Positions 16,327 through 25,458 of a DNA stretch of 64,000 bases are shown here, piece by piece. The translations under genes and the position numbers were made by a program. Positions within the stretch are counted from its first letter, which is position 1; each line of letters starts with the position of its first letter. The notes below the pieces were generated by a model. It saw only the letters and a list, made by a program, of their open reading frames with translations. It ran no database searches and was not told the DNA's origin. The stretch comes from Pseudarthrobacter siccitolerans (GTDB lineage Bacteria; Actinomycetota; Actinomycetes; Actinomycetales; Micrococcaceae), in NCBI RefSeq assembly GCF_030823375.1, contig NZ_JAUSXB010000001.1, positions 3,596,001 through 3,660,000 of the forward strand, given 5' to 3'.

Positions 16327-16440
16327 ACCGGCCCCCTAGCCTCGCAAGCTCGCCCAGGGAACCCTGCCGGCGTGGGCCCACCACCGGGCCCCTAGCCTCG
16401 CAAGCTCGCCCAGGGAACCCCCCGGCGTGGGCCCACCACG
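16327..16440. repeat. 56-bp tandem repeat in a convergent intergenic gap
   Basis: Two near-identical 56-base units, in phase at T16337 and T16393, plus a degenerate start of a third (around 16447). Each unit contains CCTAGCCTCGCAAGCTCGCC, then CAGGGAACCC, and ends with the perfect palindrome GTGGGCCCAC. The array lies between the convergent DUF2516 and methyltransferase genes, and the palindromes may act as a two-way terminator. Confidence 0.75.
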
Positions 16441-16463
16441 GCCCCCTGCGTCGCAGAGTTGGA

Positions 16464-17309
16464 TTAGCCGCGCGGGGCCACCGCTTCCCAACCCACCGTC
16501 AACTCTCCCAGCCGCCACCGCCCCGGCCCGTCCTGCACCGGCCACCCGGCGTCGCGCAAAAGGCGGCACATGGACTGCCAGCGCTGCCGGTTGCCGAACG
16601 CTGCCAGCGGGGCAGACTCCAGCCAGAACCGGTCCATGGCCTGCATCAGGGCATGGACCGGTTCGCCGGGGACGTTGCGGTGGATCAGCGCCTTGGGCAG
16701 CCGCTCGGCTGCGTCTGAGGGCAGGGTAAAGCTGCCGAACCGCATGGATATGCTGAGCGAGAGCGGCCGCTCGGCGTCCAGTGCCACCCACGTCACCCGC
16801 CGCCCGATCTCGTCGCAGGTGCCATCGATGAACAGTCCGTCCCGGGACAGCCGGTCCTGCACCAGCCGCCAGATGCCCGCCACATCCGCTTCCTCGTACT
16901 GCCGCAGCACATTAAAGGCGCGCACCAGCACCGGCCTGCCCGGAACAGGAATTTCAAAACCGCCCACATGGAAGCTCAGACCGGGCCGTTGAAGGGGCAG
17001 GGCTGCGCGGACGCGGTCAGGCTCGATCTCGATCCCGCACACCTGTACGTCCGGCCGCACAGCAGAGAGCCGCTCAAAAAGTTCGACGGCGGTGGCCGGG
17101 GTGGCGCCGTATCCCAGGTCCACCACCAGGGGGCTGGCGGCGGACCGGAGCCGCCAGGCCTGCGGCCCGGTCAACCAGCGGTCCAGCCGTCGCATGCGGT
17201 TGGGGTTGGTGGTGCCCCGGGTGACGTTGCCGACCGGCCGCCCCTGCCTGCCGGCCAGGTTCCTGCCGGTGATCTGCGGGGAAGTCACCCGTTCAGCTTT
17301 TTGCACCAC
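16464..17309 (-). CDS. Class I SAM-dependent methyltransferase, actinobacterial type
   Basis: Predicted methyltransferase of 281 residues. After a basic N-terminus (RGTTNPNRMRRLDRW, about 32-46) comes motif I, LVVDLGYGATPATA, then VCGIEIEPDRV (motif II, acidic residue for SAM ribose), and FNVLRQYEEADV in the motif IV region. No target-recognition domain is evident. The closest actinobacterial relatives sit next to gpm and phoU, as here. The substrate is unknown. The start at 17309 is one choice; a later Met (NRMRRLD) would still keep the fold intact. Confidence 0.7.
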   Translation of the reverse strand: MVQKAERVTSPQITGRNLAGRQGRPVGNVTRGTTNPNRMRRLDRWLTGPQAWRLRSAASPLVVDLGYGATPATAVELFERLSAVRPDVQVCGIEIEPDRVRAALPLQRPGLSFHVGGFEIPVPGRPVLVRAFNVLRQYEEADVAGIWRLVQDRLSRDGLFIDGTCDEIGRRVTWVALDAERPLSLSISMRFGSFTLPSDAAERLPKALIHRNVPGEPVHALMQAMDRFWLESAPLAAFGNRQRWQSMCRLLRDAGWPVQDGPGRWRLGELTVGWEAVAPRG

Positions 17310-17422
17310 CGCCCAACCTTATCGCTGCGGCTTGCCGTTGGTGACGGCCCCTTCGTGACGCTGGAGGGGTGCCGGCTGTAACGCTGGGCGGGCGGCAGCG
17401 GCGCTCGGCTAGGATGAAAATC

Positions 17423-18169
17423 ATGACTTACAAGCTGATTCTGCTGCGCCACGGCCACAGCGAATGGAACGCCAAGAACCTTTTCACCGGCTGGGTGGAC
17501 GTAGACCTTAACGACCAGGGCCGTACGGAAGCAGCACGGGGCGGGGAGCTCCTGGTTGAGAACGAAGTTCTCCCGGACATCCTCTACACCTCCTTGTTGA
17601 AGCGCGCCATCAACACCGCCAACATCGCGCTGGACAAGGCCGACCGCGGCTGGATCCCGGTCAAGCGGGACTGGCGCCTCAACGAACGCCACTACGGTGC
17701 CCTGCAGGGCAAGGACAAGGCCCAGACCCTGGCCGAATACGGCGAAGAGCAGTTCATGGAGTGGCGCCGTTCCTACGACACCCCGCCGCCGCCCCTTGAC
17801 GACAACTCCGAGTTCTCCCAGGCACGGGACCCCCGCTATGCAGATCTCGGCGACGCCCTTCCGCGCACGGAATGCCTGAAGGATGTCCTGGTCCGCCTGC
17901 TGCCGTACTGGGAATCAGATATCAAGGAAGACCTGAAGGCCGGGAAGACCGTCCTGGTTACCGCCCACGGCAACTCGCTGCGCGCACTCGTCAAGCACCT
18001 CGACGGCGTCAGCGACGAAGCCATCGCAGGCCTCAACATTCCCACCGGCATCCCGCTGGTCTATGACCTGGACGAAGACTTCCAGCCGATCAAGCCGGGC
18101 GGCACGTACCTCGACCCGGAAGCCGCTGCCGAGGCGATCCTGGCAGTTGCCAACCAAGGCAAAAAATAG
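17423..18169 (+). CDS. gpmA: 2,3-bisphosphoglycerate-dependent phosphoglycerate mutase
   Basis: Interconverts 3- and 2-phosphoglycerate in glycolysis, cytosolic, 248 residues as usual. The phosphohistidine lies in [10 protein letters not shown] near residue 10. [25 protein letters not shown] and the second active-site His ([15 protein letters not shown]) follow. The start chosen is [11 protein letters not shown], with AGGA 9 bases upstream; ATG 17414 would add three residues. A strong terminator follows immediately. It is monocistronic. Confidence 0.96.
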   Translation: MTYKLILLRHGHSEWNAKNLFTGWVDVDLNDQGRTEAARGGELLVENEVLPDILYTSLLKRAINTANIALDKADRGWIPVKRDWRLNERHYGALQGKDKAQTLAEYGEEQFMEWRRSYDTPPPPLDDNSEFSQARDPRYADLGDALPRTECLKDVLVRLLPYWESDIKEDLKAGKTVLVTAHGNSLRALVKHLDGVSDEAIAGLNIPTGIPLVYDLDEDFQPIKPGGTYLDPEAAAEAILAVANQGKK

Positions 18170-18189
18170 GCCTTCTTACGCGTACGACC

Positions 18190-18226
18190 GCGGGCCGGTC
18201 ACTTTTGGTGACCGGCCCGCCGTCTT
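18190..18226 (+). terminator. Rho-independent terminator after gpmA
   Basis: Perfect 13-bp stem GCGGGCCGGTCAC / GTGACCGGCCCGC around a TTTTG loop. It sits between the convergent gpmA and phoU genes and may serve both, though the T tract (GTCTTTG) is better on the plus side. Confidence 0.85.
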
Positions 18227-18244
18227 TGTTCGCAGCGTTTGCTG

Positions 18245-18907
18245 TCAGCTGTGCTCGATGCCGTTCGGCTGCCAGGCACCGGTCACCAGGTAGGTGACTT
18301 TCTGCGCCACGGAGACGCCGTGGTCCGCAAACCGCTCGAAGTAACGGCTGGCCAAGGCCACGTCCACGGTAGTGGCGGGCGTCTCGTCCCAGTCCGGGGC
18401 CGCGATGGCCTTAAAGACGCTCAGGTGCAGATCGTTGATGGCGGTGTTTGCCTTCAGGATGTCCCGGGCCACCTCAAGGTCGCGGGTTTCCAGGAGAACC
18501 GTGAGCTTGTCCGCAATTTCCTGGTCCAGGTCCGCCATGCTCTTGAACGTCGCCGTCATGGATTCCGGGATAACGATCGAGGGGAAGCGGAGGCGGGCCA
18601 GCTGGGCGATGTGCCGCGCAAGGTCACCCATGCGCTCCAGTGAGGCGCTCATCCGCAGGGACCCCACGATCATCCGGAGGTCGCTGGCAACAGGGCCCTG
18701 CAGCGCCAGGATGTCGATGGCCCGTTCGTCCAGGCTGTTCTGCAGGAAGTCGATGCGGGCGTCCGCAGCGATCACGTCCTGGGCAAGATCCACGTCCGCC
18801 ACCTGGAACGAGGTGGTGGCCTTGACCATCGCCTCGCTGACCAGCCGGGAAATCTCCACCAGCTGGTCACCAACCTGGGTGAGCTCTTCCTGAAAAACCT
18901 TACGCAC
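18245..18907 (-). CDS. phoU: Phosphate-signalling regulator PhoU
   Basis: Cytosolic helical protein of 220 residues made of two three-helix bundles. It represses Pho signalling by bridging the Pst transporter and the sensor kinase. Metal-binding repeats ExxxD are seen in both halves: SASLERMGDLARHIAQLA (about 80-97) and ASRYFERFADHGVSVAQKV. The GTG at 18907 (VRKVFQEEL) matches the family N-terminus and has AAGGA upstream; longer frames do not. It is divergent from senX3, and the 198-base gap holds a PHO-box-like array. pst genes are not in the window. Confidence 0.95.
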   Translation of the reverse strand: MRKVFQEELTQVGDQLVEISRLVSEAMVKATTSFQVADVDLAQDVIAADARIDFLQNSLDERAIDILALQGPVASDLRMIVGSLRMSASLERMGDLARHIAQLARLRFPSIVIPESMTATFKSMADLDQEIADKLTVLLETRDLEVARDILKANTAINDLHLSVFKAIAAPDWDETPATTVDVALASRYFERFADHGVSVAQKVTYLVTGAWQPNGIEHS

Positions 18908-19006
18908 GTAGGCGTCCTTTCCTTGGAACTCCCGTGCCGCCCGCACCCGGACAGCAGGAATTCATGTCGCCGTTCGGCAGTCCAACTCGTTACTCTGCCA
19001 GTATCC

Positions 19007-19046
19007 GGTAAACGGTTGAGCCCCTGAAGATGAACGTTAGTTGAAC
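19007..19046 (-). promoter_or_regulatory. PHO-box-like array (11-bp period) between phoU and senX3
   Basis: On the minus strand, heptamers occur at exact 11-base steps: GTTCAAC (19046-19040), GTTCATC (19035-19029), a degenerate GGGGCTC (19024-19018) and GTTTACC (19013-19007). This fits the actinobacterial PhoP/RegX3 consensus of GTTCACC direct-repeat units with 4-base spacers. Its position, about 100 bases upstream of phoU and 60 upstream of senX3, suits autoregulation. Confidence 0.65.
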
Positions 19047-19105
19047 CGTTGGCGCAGCAGGCCCGGACGTGCCGATGGCCGGTTACCAGCACATAAGGTG
19101 GAGCT

Positions 19106-20356
19106 GTGGATCCTATGCTCATCGGTCTCGTCGCCGGCCTCATTGGCCTGGCGCTCGGCACCTTCGGAGTGCTTGCCTCCAGGGTCAGCGAGAAGCAGCG
19201 GCAGCTACTGGACATCGACGCCGATGAGCTGGCACTGCCGGCCGGTGCGGCCGAGGTGCTCGCCGTCGTCGGACGCGCCTTTGTGGTGGTGGACGCGGTG
19301 GACGGTGTGGTCCGCGCCAGTCCCGCCGCCTACGCTTACGGGCTGGTCCGCGGGCACACGGTGGTCCACAAGGAACTGCTGGCCATGACGGCAGGAGTCC
19401 GGCGCGACGGCGTCATCCTTGAGAAGCAGCTGGAGCTGCCGCGGGGACCGCTGGGGCACGGCACCATCATTGTCCAGGTGCGCGCAGCCATGCTCGGTGA
19501 GGAATACATCCTCCTGCTGGCAGACGACCGCACGGAGATCACCCGCACCGAGGAAATCCGCAACGACTTTGTGGCCAACGTGTCCCACGAACTGAAGACT
19601 CCCGTTGGCGCCATTTCCCTGCTCGCCGAAGCACTGGAGTCCTCGGCCGATGACGAAGAGGCAGTGCGGCGGTTCGCCAAGCGCATGCATAAGGAGTCCG
19701 GCCGGCTCGCTGCCCTGGTCCAGGACATCATCGAACTGTCCCGGCTCCAGGGCGCCAGCGTCTCGCAGGAGGGCCGCCCCGTTGACGTCAATGCGGTGAT
19801 TGCGGAGGCGGTGGACCGTTCCCAGCTCCCGGCCGAAAGCAAGAACATCCGCATCGAGGTTGGCGGCCGGACCGAGGGAATGGTCTTCGGCGACCAGGAC
19901 CTCCTGGTGACCGCGCTGCGCAACCTGATCGACAACGCCATCCGCTACTCCCCGGCGAACACCCGGGTAGGCATCGGCGTCCGCTCCAGGGACGGGCTGG
20001 TGTCGATCTCTGTGACGGACCAGGGGGAGGGACTCAGCGCCGAGGACCAGGAGCGCGTTTTCGAGCGTTTCTACCGCGTTGATGCGGCCCGCTCCCGCCA
20101 CACGGGCGGCACAGGCCTGGGACTGAGCATCGTCAAACATGTCGCTTCCAACCACGGAGGGGAAGTCACCCTCTGGTCCCAGCCCGGCCAGGGTTCCACG
20201 TTCACCCTCCGCCTTCCCGAGATGGAGGGCCAGGACGGCGAGGAAGTGCTTCCGCTGCCCGCAGTTCACAGTGCCTCAACGCAGGGGCCTGCACAGCCCA
20301 ATGTCACCCAAGGATCACGCGCCGCAGGCGCAAAAGAACGAGGAGCCAACGCTTGA
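19106..20356 (+). CDS. senX3: Sensor histidine kinase SenX3-like
   Basis: Membrane-anchored phosphate-sensing kinase of 416 residues. One N-terminal span (PMLIGLVAGLIGLALGTFGVL, about 3-23), a PAS-like region (about 45-140), the dimerisation helix with phospho-acceptor His161 in NVSHELKTPVGAI, and the ATPase with N box LRNLIDNAIRYSP, G1 DQGEG, F box ERVFERFYR and G2 GGTGLGLSIVKH. It starts at GTG 19106 after AAGGTGG. The C-terminal tail (about 385-416) is Ala/Gln-rich and unstructured. It is coupled to regX3 by a 4-base overlap. Confidence 0.93.
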   Translation: MDPMLIGLVAGLIGLALGTFGVLASRVSEKQRQLLDIDADELALPAGAAEVLAVVGRAFVVVDAVDGVVRASPAAYAYGLVRGHTVVHKELLAMTAGVRRDGVILEKQLELPRGPLGHGTIIVQVRAAMLGEEYILLLADDRTEITRTEEIRNDFVANVSHELKTPVGAISLLAEALESSADDEEAVRRFAKRMHKESGRLAALVQDIIELSRLQGASVSQEGRPVDVNAVIAEAVDRSQLPAESKNIRIEVGGRTEGMVFGDQDLLVTALRNLIDNAIRYSPANTRVGIGVRSRDGLVSISVTDQGEGLSAEDQERVFERFYRVDAARSRHTGGTGLGLSIVKHVASNHGGEVTLWSQPGQGSTFTLRLPEMEGQDGEEVLPLPAVHSASTQGPAQPNVTQGSRAAGAKERGANA

Positions 20357-21033
20357 GCAGGATTTTGATTGTGGAGGACGAGGAATCGTTCAGCGATCCC
20401 TTGTCCTATTTGCTGGGTAAGGAAGGGTTCGAGGTGGAAGTGGTGGACAACGGACTGGACGCCATCACCGAATTCGACCGGAACGGAGCCGACCTTGTCC
20501 TGCTGGACCTCCAGCTTCCCGGACTGTCCGGCACGGAGGTCTGCCGCCAGTTGCGCCAGCGCTCCACGGTCCCTGTGATCATGCTGACGGCCAAGGATGC
20601 CGAAATCGACAAGGTAGTGGGCCTGGAACTGGGCGCGGACGACTACGTCACCAAGCCGTACTCGTCGCGTGAACTGGTGGCCAGGGTCAGGGCCGTACTG
20701 CGCCGCCAGGGCGAACCGGAGGAGCTGATCTCCTCCACTGTCCAGGCTGGGCCCGTGCGGATGGACATCGAACGGCACGTTGTGAGCGTGGGCGGCGAGC
20801 AGGTGCTGCTCCCGTTGAAGGAGTTCGAACTCCTGGAGATGCTCCTGCGCAACTCGGGTCGGGTGCTCACGCGCGGGCAGCTGATAGACCGCGTCTGGGG
20901 TTCGGACTACGTGGGCGACACCAAAACCCTCGATGTCCACGTCAAGCGGCTGCGCGGCAAGATTGAACCCGACCCCTCGGCGCCACGGTACCTGGTGACG
21001 GTCCGCGGGCTCGGTTACAAGTTCGAGCCGTAG
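20353..21033 (+). CDS. regX3: Response regulator RegX3-like (OmpR/PhoB family)
   Basis: DNA-binding regulator of 226 residues. Receiver domain: ILIVEDEESF, phosphorylated Asp52 in LVLLDLQLPG, Thr/Ser and Lys in MLTAKDAEID. After GADDYVTKPY comes the winged helix (about 128-226) with FELLEMLLRNSGRVLTRGQ and TLDVHVKRLRGKIE. It starts at TTG 20353, the T-T-G-A overlapping the SenX3 stop, which makes a rare start codon likely. It should bind PHO-type repeats such as the array upstream of phoU. A terminator follows. Confidence 0.94.
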   Translation: MSRILIVEDEESFSDPLSYLLGKEGFEVEVVDNGLDAITEFDRNGADLVLLDLQLPGLSGTEVCRQLRQRSTVPVIMLTAKDAEIDKVVGLELGADDYVTKPYSSRELVARVRAVLRRQGEPEELISSTVQAGPVRMDIERHVVSVGGEQVLLPLKEFELLEMLLRNSGRVLTRGQLIDRVWGSDYVGDTKTLDVHVKRLRGKIEPDPSAPRYLVTVRGLGYKFEP

Positions 21034-21069
21034 CGCCTAAGGGCGCAGGCGGGACCGAAGGACAAACAA

Positions 21070-21100
21070 AAAGGGAGGGGCCGGCAGGCCCCTCCCTTTT
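21070..21100 (+). terminator. Bidirectional terminator between regX3 and the lipoprotein gene
   Basis: Perfect 13-bp stem AAAGGGAGGGGCC / GGCCCCTCCCTTT around the loop GGCA, with T and A tracts on either side, between convergent genes. Confidence 0.88.
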
Positions 21101-21120
21101 CCATGCGTTGCCTGCAGGCC

Positions 21121-21729
21121 TTAGTGGCCGGTTCCGCTGGCGGAGGGCGAAGACGTTGCGCTTTCGGAAGCGGTCGATGACGTTGCGCTTTCGGTAGCGG
21201 TCGATGACGGGGAAGCTGAGGTGCTGGCCGAAGGGGAGCTGCCGGCCGGCAGGTATTCCTTGTACTCCGGAAGTGTTGCGTCCACCACCGGCACCTTCAC
21301 GGTGTTGCTGACGTTGGTGCCGTCTTCGGTGACCTTCACGTCAACGAGGGAGCCAGGGGCGCCGCCGCTGGTGCTCAGGATGGCTTCGTCCGAGCTTTCG
21401 TTCAGCAGCGTGTACGAGTTCGCCTTGACCGGAACTTCAGTCTGGGAGCCTTCGGCCCCGTTGAGCTTCAGCGTTACATCTTTGGAGGACGAGTTGTAGA
21501 CAGCACCGATCACCCGTCCGGGCTCATCCTTGCCGGAAGAAACAATGAGGATGTTGCGCAGCTGGAGCGGGCCGAGGTCGGCGCGGATGCCGTCCGAAGC
21601 GGAGTACTGCCGGTTTGTCTGCTGGGGTGTGATGTATCCGCAGCCCGCCGTCAGCAGGCCGACGCTAAGGGCGGCCCCCGTCAGTGCCAGTTTGGCGCGT
21701 TGGGCCCGGTTCATCGCAGTGAAACGCAC
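21121..21729 (-). CDS. Lipoprotein of unknown function with Ser/Thr/Ala repeat tail
   Basis: Exported lipoprotein of 202 residues. GTG 21729 is preceded by GAGGAG (8-base spacing), so it is preferred to the ATG five codons later. Signal peptide with lipobox LLTAGCG (Cys at about residue 29). The folded part (about 35-155) is beta-rich (NILIVSSGKDEPGRVIGAVYNSSSKDVTLKL), like a copper-chaperone or immunoglobulin-type sandwich. The last 45 residues are low-complexity Ser/Ala/Thr/Glu, coded by 27-base tandem repeats. The same gene precedes carD in related genomes; the function is unknown. Confidence 0.75.
   Translation of the reverse strand: MRFTAMNRAQRAKLALTGAALSVGLLTAGCGYITPQQTNRQYSASDGIRADLGPLQLRNILIVSSGKDEPGRVIGAVYNSSSKDVTLKLNGAEGSQTEVPVKANSYTLLNESSDEAILSTSGGAPGSLVDVKVTEDGTNVSNTVKVPVVDATLPEYKEYLPAGSSPSASTSASPSSTATESATSSTASESATSSPSASGTGH
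21152..21205. repeat. 27-bp tandem repeat within the lipoprotein gene
   Basis: Two adjacent 27-base units (21152-21178 and 21179-21205) differ at one base. They keep the reading frame and encode a 9-residue Ser/Thr/Ala/Glu motif. Copy number is likely to vary between strains. Confidence 0.8.
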
Positions 21730-21986
21730 GTCACGTACTCCTCGAGAGTTTTGAAAAATTATTCAGCCATAGCCTAGCCGCAATCCCGGGCAAAAGAGGA
21801 TTCGGGAAGCGTCATAACACCCTTGGCAGCGCACCCGCGATGCACTATTATCCGCGTTCGTCAAGGGGTTGAAGGGGGTCGATTGTGCCGTTTTTCCGCG
21901 GATTTTCGCGGTTCCGGACCCTTTTGGCGGCCGGTCATATGCCTGAATCGTGATAAACTGGTCTGCGGGAAAGGGGAAATGTCCAC

Positions 21987-22469
21987 ATGGTATTTGAGGT
22001 CGGCGAGACAGTAGTTTACCCTCACCACGGTGCTGCGAAAATTGAAGAAATCAAGATGCGCACCATCAAGGGCGAAGAGAAGATGTATCTCAAGCTCAAG
22101 GTGGCTCAGGGTGATCTGACCATTGAAGTTCCAGCAGAGAATGTTGATCTTGTTGGCGTTCGGGACGTAGTGGGCAAGGAAGGCCTGGAGCACGTGTTTG
22201 ATGTGCTTCGCGCCGAGTTCACCGAAGAGCCCACCAACTGGTCACGCAGGTACAAGGCAAATCTGGAGAAGCTTGCTTCCGGTGACGTCATCAAGGTAGC
22301 AGAGGTCGTCCGCGACCTGTGGCGCCGCGATCACGACCGGGGCCTTTCCGCAGGCGAAAAGCGAATGCTGGCCAAAGCCCGGCAGATTCTGATTTCAGAA
22401 CTGGCCTTGGCTGAAAAGACCGACGAGGAGAAGGCTGCAAGCGTTCTCGACGAGGTTCTGGCTTCCTAA
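21987..22469 (+). CDS. carD: CarD family transcription factor
   Basis: Essential RNA-polymerase-binding regulator of 160 residues that stabilises the open promoter complex, especially at rRNA promoters. The N-terminal RNAP-interaction (Tudor-like) domain begins [20 protein letters not shown] and includes [22 protein letters not shown]. The C-terminal DNA-binding helical bundle has [36 protein letters not shown] and the tryptophan (W in DLWRR) that wedges the minor groove. Length and order match mycobacterial CarD closely. It is monocistronic, with a terminator straight after. Confidence 0.97.
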   Translation: MVFEVGETVVYPHHGAAKIEEIKMRTIKGEEKMYLKLKVAQGDLTIEVPAENVDLVGVRDVVGKEGLEHVFDVLRAEFTEEPTNWSRRYKANLEKLASGDVIKVAEVVRDLWRRDHDRGLSAGEKRMLAKARQILISELALAEKTDEEKAASVLDEVLAS

Positions 22470-22476
22470 GAATTGA

Positions 22477-22514
22477 ACCCCGGTGGCACCCAAGTGCCGC
22501 CGGGGCTTCTTTTT
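22477..22514 (+). terminator. Rho-independent terminator after carD
   Basis: A 12-bp stem with one wobble pair (CCCCGGTGGCAC / GTGCCGCCGGGG), loop CCAA, followed by CTTCTTTTT. Confidence 0.9.
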
Positions 22515-22566
22515 GCCCGGATTCAGGTCCGGGCGGGGCAGGCTGCCGGGACGTAGGCTAGTCGGC

Positions 22567-23349
22567 ATGAGTGAATCTCCCACCCGCCTTGTCACTGCCG
22601 TGATCCTGGTGGCCGCCGGCTCCGGGCAGCGGCTTGGCTACGGCATGCCCAAAGCTGCGGTTCCGCTGGGCGGCGAACCTATTCTCCTGCACGCCCTCAG
22701 GGGCATCGTCGCGTCCGGAGTCGCCAGCCAGGTCTGCATCGCGCTTCCAGCCGGCGATGACGCGCTCCGGCAGCTGTGCGAGGACTTCAGGGAGGAACTG
22801 GCCGACGGCGGCCCCCTCCTTTCAATGGTCGACGGCGGCGCCACCCGTGCCGACTCCGTCCGGGCCGGCATTGCTGTCCTGATGGACGGGATTGAGGCCG
22901 TGCTGGTCCACGACGCCGCCCGCGCTCTGACCCCCGAATCCGTCTTCCACCGGGTAACGGATGCCCTTGCGGCCGGCGCAGCCGCGGTGATTCCAGCCGT
23001 CCCGGTTGTGGATACCGTCAAGACCGTGGCTGCCACCACGGGAGAGGACAGCGCACTGGCGCCGGAGATTGTTACCGGCACCGCGCCCCGGGAGGAGCTG
23101 CGCGCGGTGCAGACGCCCCAGGGTTTCCAGCTCGGCACCCTCCTGAAAGCGCACGAGGCCGCCGGGACGCTGGACCGGCAGCAGTCCGCCGCCGTCACCG
23201 ACGACGCCATGCTCGTGGAAATGCTGGGTACGCCCGTCCACGCCGTCCGCGGCTCCAGCCAGTCACTGAAGATCACCACCCCGCTGGACCTGATCCTCGC
23301 CGAGGGACTGCTGGAAGGGCCCTTGGGCGCCCGCTGGGTGGAGGGCTAG
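22567..23349 (+). CDS. ispD: 2-C-methyl-D-erythritol 4-phosphate cytidylyltransferase
   Basis: Third step of the MEP isoprenoid pathway: MEP + CTP to CDP-ME, cytosolic. 260 residues. The nucleotide-binding loop [22 protein letters not shown] carries the catalytic Arg and Lys. [11 protein letters not shown], the Thr/Asp-containing PVVDTVK and AVQTPQGFQ follow. The ATG at 22567 fits the family; the frame is open upstream into the carD terminator. It is followed 2 bases later by ispF, a common pairing for the consecutive enzymes, with IspE encoded elsewhere. Confidence 0.95.
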   Translation: MSESPTRLVTAVILVAAGSGQRLGYGMPKAAVPLGGEPILLHALRGIVASGVASQVCIALPAGDDALRQLCEDFREELADGGPLLSMVDGGATRADSVRAGIAVLMDGIEAVLVHDAARALTPESVFHRVTDALAAGAAAVIPAVPVVDTVKTVAATTGEDSALAPEIVTGTAPREELRAVQTPQGFQLGTLLKAHEAAGTLDRQQSAAVTDDAMLVEMLGTPVHAVRGSSQSLKITTPLDLILAEGLLEGPLGARWVEG

Positions 23350-23351
23350 CA

Positions 23352-23867
23352 GTGGATTTCACAATGGTGATTCTTCCCCGTACCGGAATCGGCCTCGACG
23401 TCCATGCCTACGCGGCCAATGACACACCCCGTCCGCTCTGGCTTGGCGGCCTCTATTGGGAGGGGGAGCGCGGCCTCGCCGGGCACTCCGACGGCGACCC
23501 TGTGGCCCACGCGGCGGCGGACGCCCTTTTTTCGGCAGCCGGCATCGGCGACCTCGGAACCCATTTTGGAACCAGCCGCCCCGAATTCGCCGGCGCGTCC
23601 GGGGTCGCGTTGCTCGCGGAAGCGGCACGGATCGTGCGGGCTGCCGGCTTTGAAATCGGCAATGTCGCAGTCCAGTTCGTGGCCAACCGGCCCAAGTTCG
23701 GCCCCCGCCGGGAGGAATCGCAACGGGTTCTCAGCGAGGCCGCCGGCGCGCCCGTTAGCGTCACGGCAACCACCAGCGACGGCCTGGGGTTCGCCGGCCG
23801 CGGGGAAGGCATCAGCGCAGTGGCCACCGCACTGGTGTATCCGAGCCAGTCCGGCGCCATCGGCTAA
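23352..23867 (+). CDS. ispF: 2-C-methyl-D-erythritol 2,4-cyclodiphosphate synthase
   Basis: Cyclises CDP-ME 2-phosphate to MEcPP with loss of CMP; a zinc/magnesium trimer. 171 residues. Metal ligands sit in GLDVHAY (Asp16, His18) and in [18 protein letters not shown]. Also visible are DLGTHF (active site), the [15 protein letters not shown] region and [17 protein letters not shown] (CDP binding). GTG start at 23352, three bases after the ispD stop codon begins, so the two are almost certainly coupled. The cysS gene follows after 9 bases. Confidence 0.95.
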   Translation: MDFTMVILPRTGIGLDVHAYAANDTPRPLWLGGLYWEGERGLAGHSDGDPVAHAAADALFSAAGIGDLGTHFGTSRPEFAGASGVALLAEAARIVRAAGFEIGNVAVQFVANRPKFGPRREESQRVLSEAAGAPVSVTATTSDGLGFAGRGEGISAVATALVYPSQSGAIG

Positions 23868-23876
23868 TCTGGAGCG

Positions 23877-25355
23877 GTGACCCTGCGCTTCTATGACACT
23901 GCCTCCGCCGAAGTCCGGAACTTCGTCCCCCTCGTCGAGGGCAAGGCCAGCCTCTACTACTGCGGGGCCACGGTGCAGGGGATGCCCCACGTTGGCCATA
24001 TCCGCTCCGCCATTGCGTTCGACCAGCTCACCCGCTGGCTCCAGTACCGCGGCCTCCGGGTCACCGTGGTCCGCAACGTCACTGACATCGACGACAAGAT
24101 CCTGGCAAAGTCCGAGGCCTCGTTCGCGCCGGACTTCAGCCCGGAACCCGGCGAAGTGGCGGGGGAAGAATGGTGGGCCCTCGCCTACCGCTACGAGCAG
24201 GAATTCCTGAAGGCCTATGACGCCCTGGGCGTTTCCCGGCCCACGTACGAGCCCCGTGCCACGGGGCACATCCCGGAGATGCACGCGCTGATCCAGCAGC
24301 TGATCGACCGCGGGCACGCCTACCCGGCCCTGGACGACTCCGGGGACGTGTACTTTGACGTCCGTTCTTGGAGCAAATACGGCGCCCTCACCAGGCAGAA
24401 CATCGACGACATGCAGGCAGCCCCGGACGCCGACCCGCGGGGGAAGAAGGATCCCCGCGATTTCGCGCTATGGAAGGGGTCGAAAGCCGGCGAACCGGCG
24501 ACGGCGGGTTGGGCCTCCCCGTGGGGAACGGGACGGCCGGGCTGGCACCTTGAGTGCTCCGCCATGGTCACCAAGTACTTGGGCATCGAGTTTGATATCC
24601 ATGGTGGCGGCCTGGACCTGCGGTTCCCGCACCATGAAAACGAGCTGGCCCAGTCCCAGGCGGCAGGCCACCCGTTCGCCAACTTCTGGATGCATAACGG
24701 CATGGTCACCTATGAGGGCGAAAAGATGTCCAAGTCCATCGGGAACACCGTCAGTCCTGCCGAGATGCTGGAGCTGGCCCCACCCCGGGTAGTCCGCTAC
24801 TACCTCGGCCAGGCGCATTACCGCTCCGTCCTGGACTACCGCCCCACCTCCCTCCAGGAAGCCGCGGCCGCCGTCGAACGCATTGACGGGTTTATCGCCA
24901 AAGCTGCCGCCCGCTCCGGCGATGGCGCCGGGTCCGCGGGCAGCCCGGTGGCGGGGGCCTTTGGTTCGTCCGAGGAGGCAGTGCGTACGTTCTCCGAGGC
25001 GATGGACGACGACCTTAACGTTCCGCGCGCACTTGCGGCACTTCACGAGACCGTCCGCGCCGGGAACACGGCCCTCGCCGAAGGTGACGATGTCTCGGCC
25101 CGGGATGCGCTGAATGCTGTGACCACCATGACTGAGGTCCTCGGCCTCAATGCCGTGGCTGGTACCGATGCCGGCAACAGCAAGGAAGCAGCCGCCCTGG
25201 AGGTCCTGGTGCAGGCGCAGCTGGAAGCACGGGCTGCGGCGCGTGCGGACAAGAACTGGGCGGCATCGGACGCCATCCGGGACACGCTCAACCAGGCCGG
25301 CGTCGTGGTGGAGGACGGCCCGGACGGGGCAACCTGGACCCTGAAGCGGGACTAA
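23877..25355 (+). CDS. cysS: Cysteinyl-tRNA synthetase
   Basis: Charges tRNA-Cys; class I synthetase of 492 residues with a GTG start. The zinc-binding Cys of [10 protein letters not shown], the HIGH-type signature [10 protein letters not shown], the second zinc site (LECSAMV and HHENE), and KMSKS in [10 protein letters not shown] are all present. The C-terminal helical anticodon-binding domain runs from about 360. This is CysS proper rather than the mycothiol enzyme MshC, which is shorter. It follows ispD-ispF, and rlmB starts 103 bases downstream, a conserved actinobacterial order. Confidence 0.96.
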   Translation: MTLRFYDTASAEVRNFVPLVEGKASLYYCGATVQGMPHVGHIRSAIAFDQLTRWLQYRGLRVTVVRNVTDIDDKILAKSEASFAPDFSPEPGEVAGEEWWALAYRYEQEFLKAYDALGVSRPTYEPRATGHIPEMHALIQQLIDRGHAYPALDDSGDVYFDVRSWSKYGALTRQNIDDMQAAPDADPRGKKDPRDFALWKGSKAGEPATAGWASPWGTGRPGWHLECSAMVTKYLGIEFDIHGGGLDLRFPHHENELAQSQAAGHPFANFWMHNGMVTYEGEKMSKSIGNTVSPAEMLELAPPRVVRYYLGQAHYRSVLDYRPTSLQEAAAAVERIDGFIAKAAARSGDGAGSAGSPVAGAFGSSEEAVRTFSEAMDDDLNVPRALAALHETVRAGNTALAEGDDVSARDALNAVTTMTEVLGLNAVAGTDAGNSKEAAALEVLVQAQLEARAAARADKNWAASDAIRDTLNQAGVVVEDGPDGATWTLKRD

Positions 25356-25458
25356 GCCGCTGCACCGGCCGGGTACGTCAAAACCGTTGACCGCCGATTT
25401 TTCTTCGGTCAGTAGACTGGTAGGCAGACTCAGTCAGCACAATCAAGGGTGGAACACA

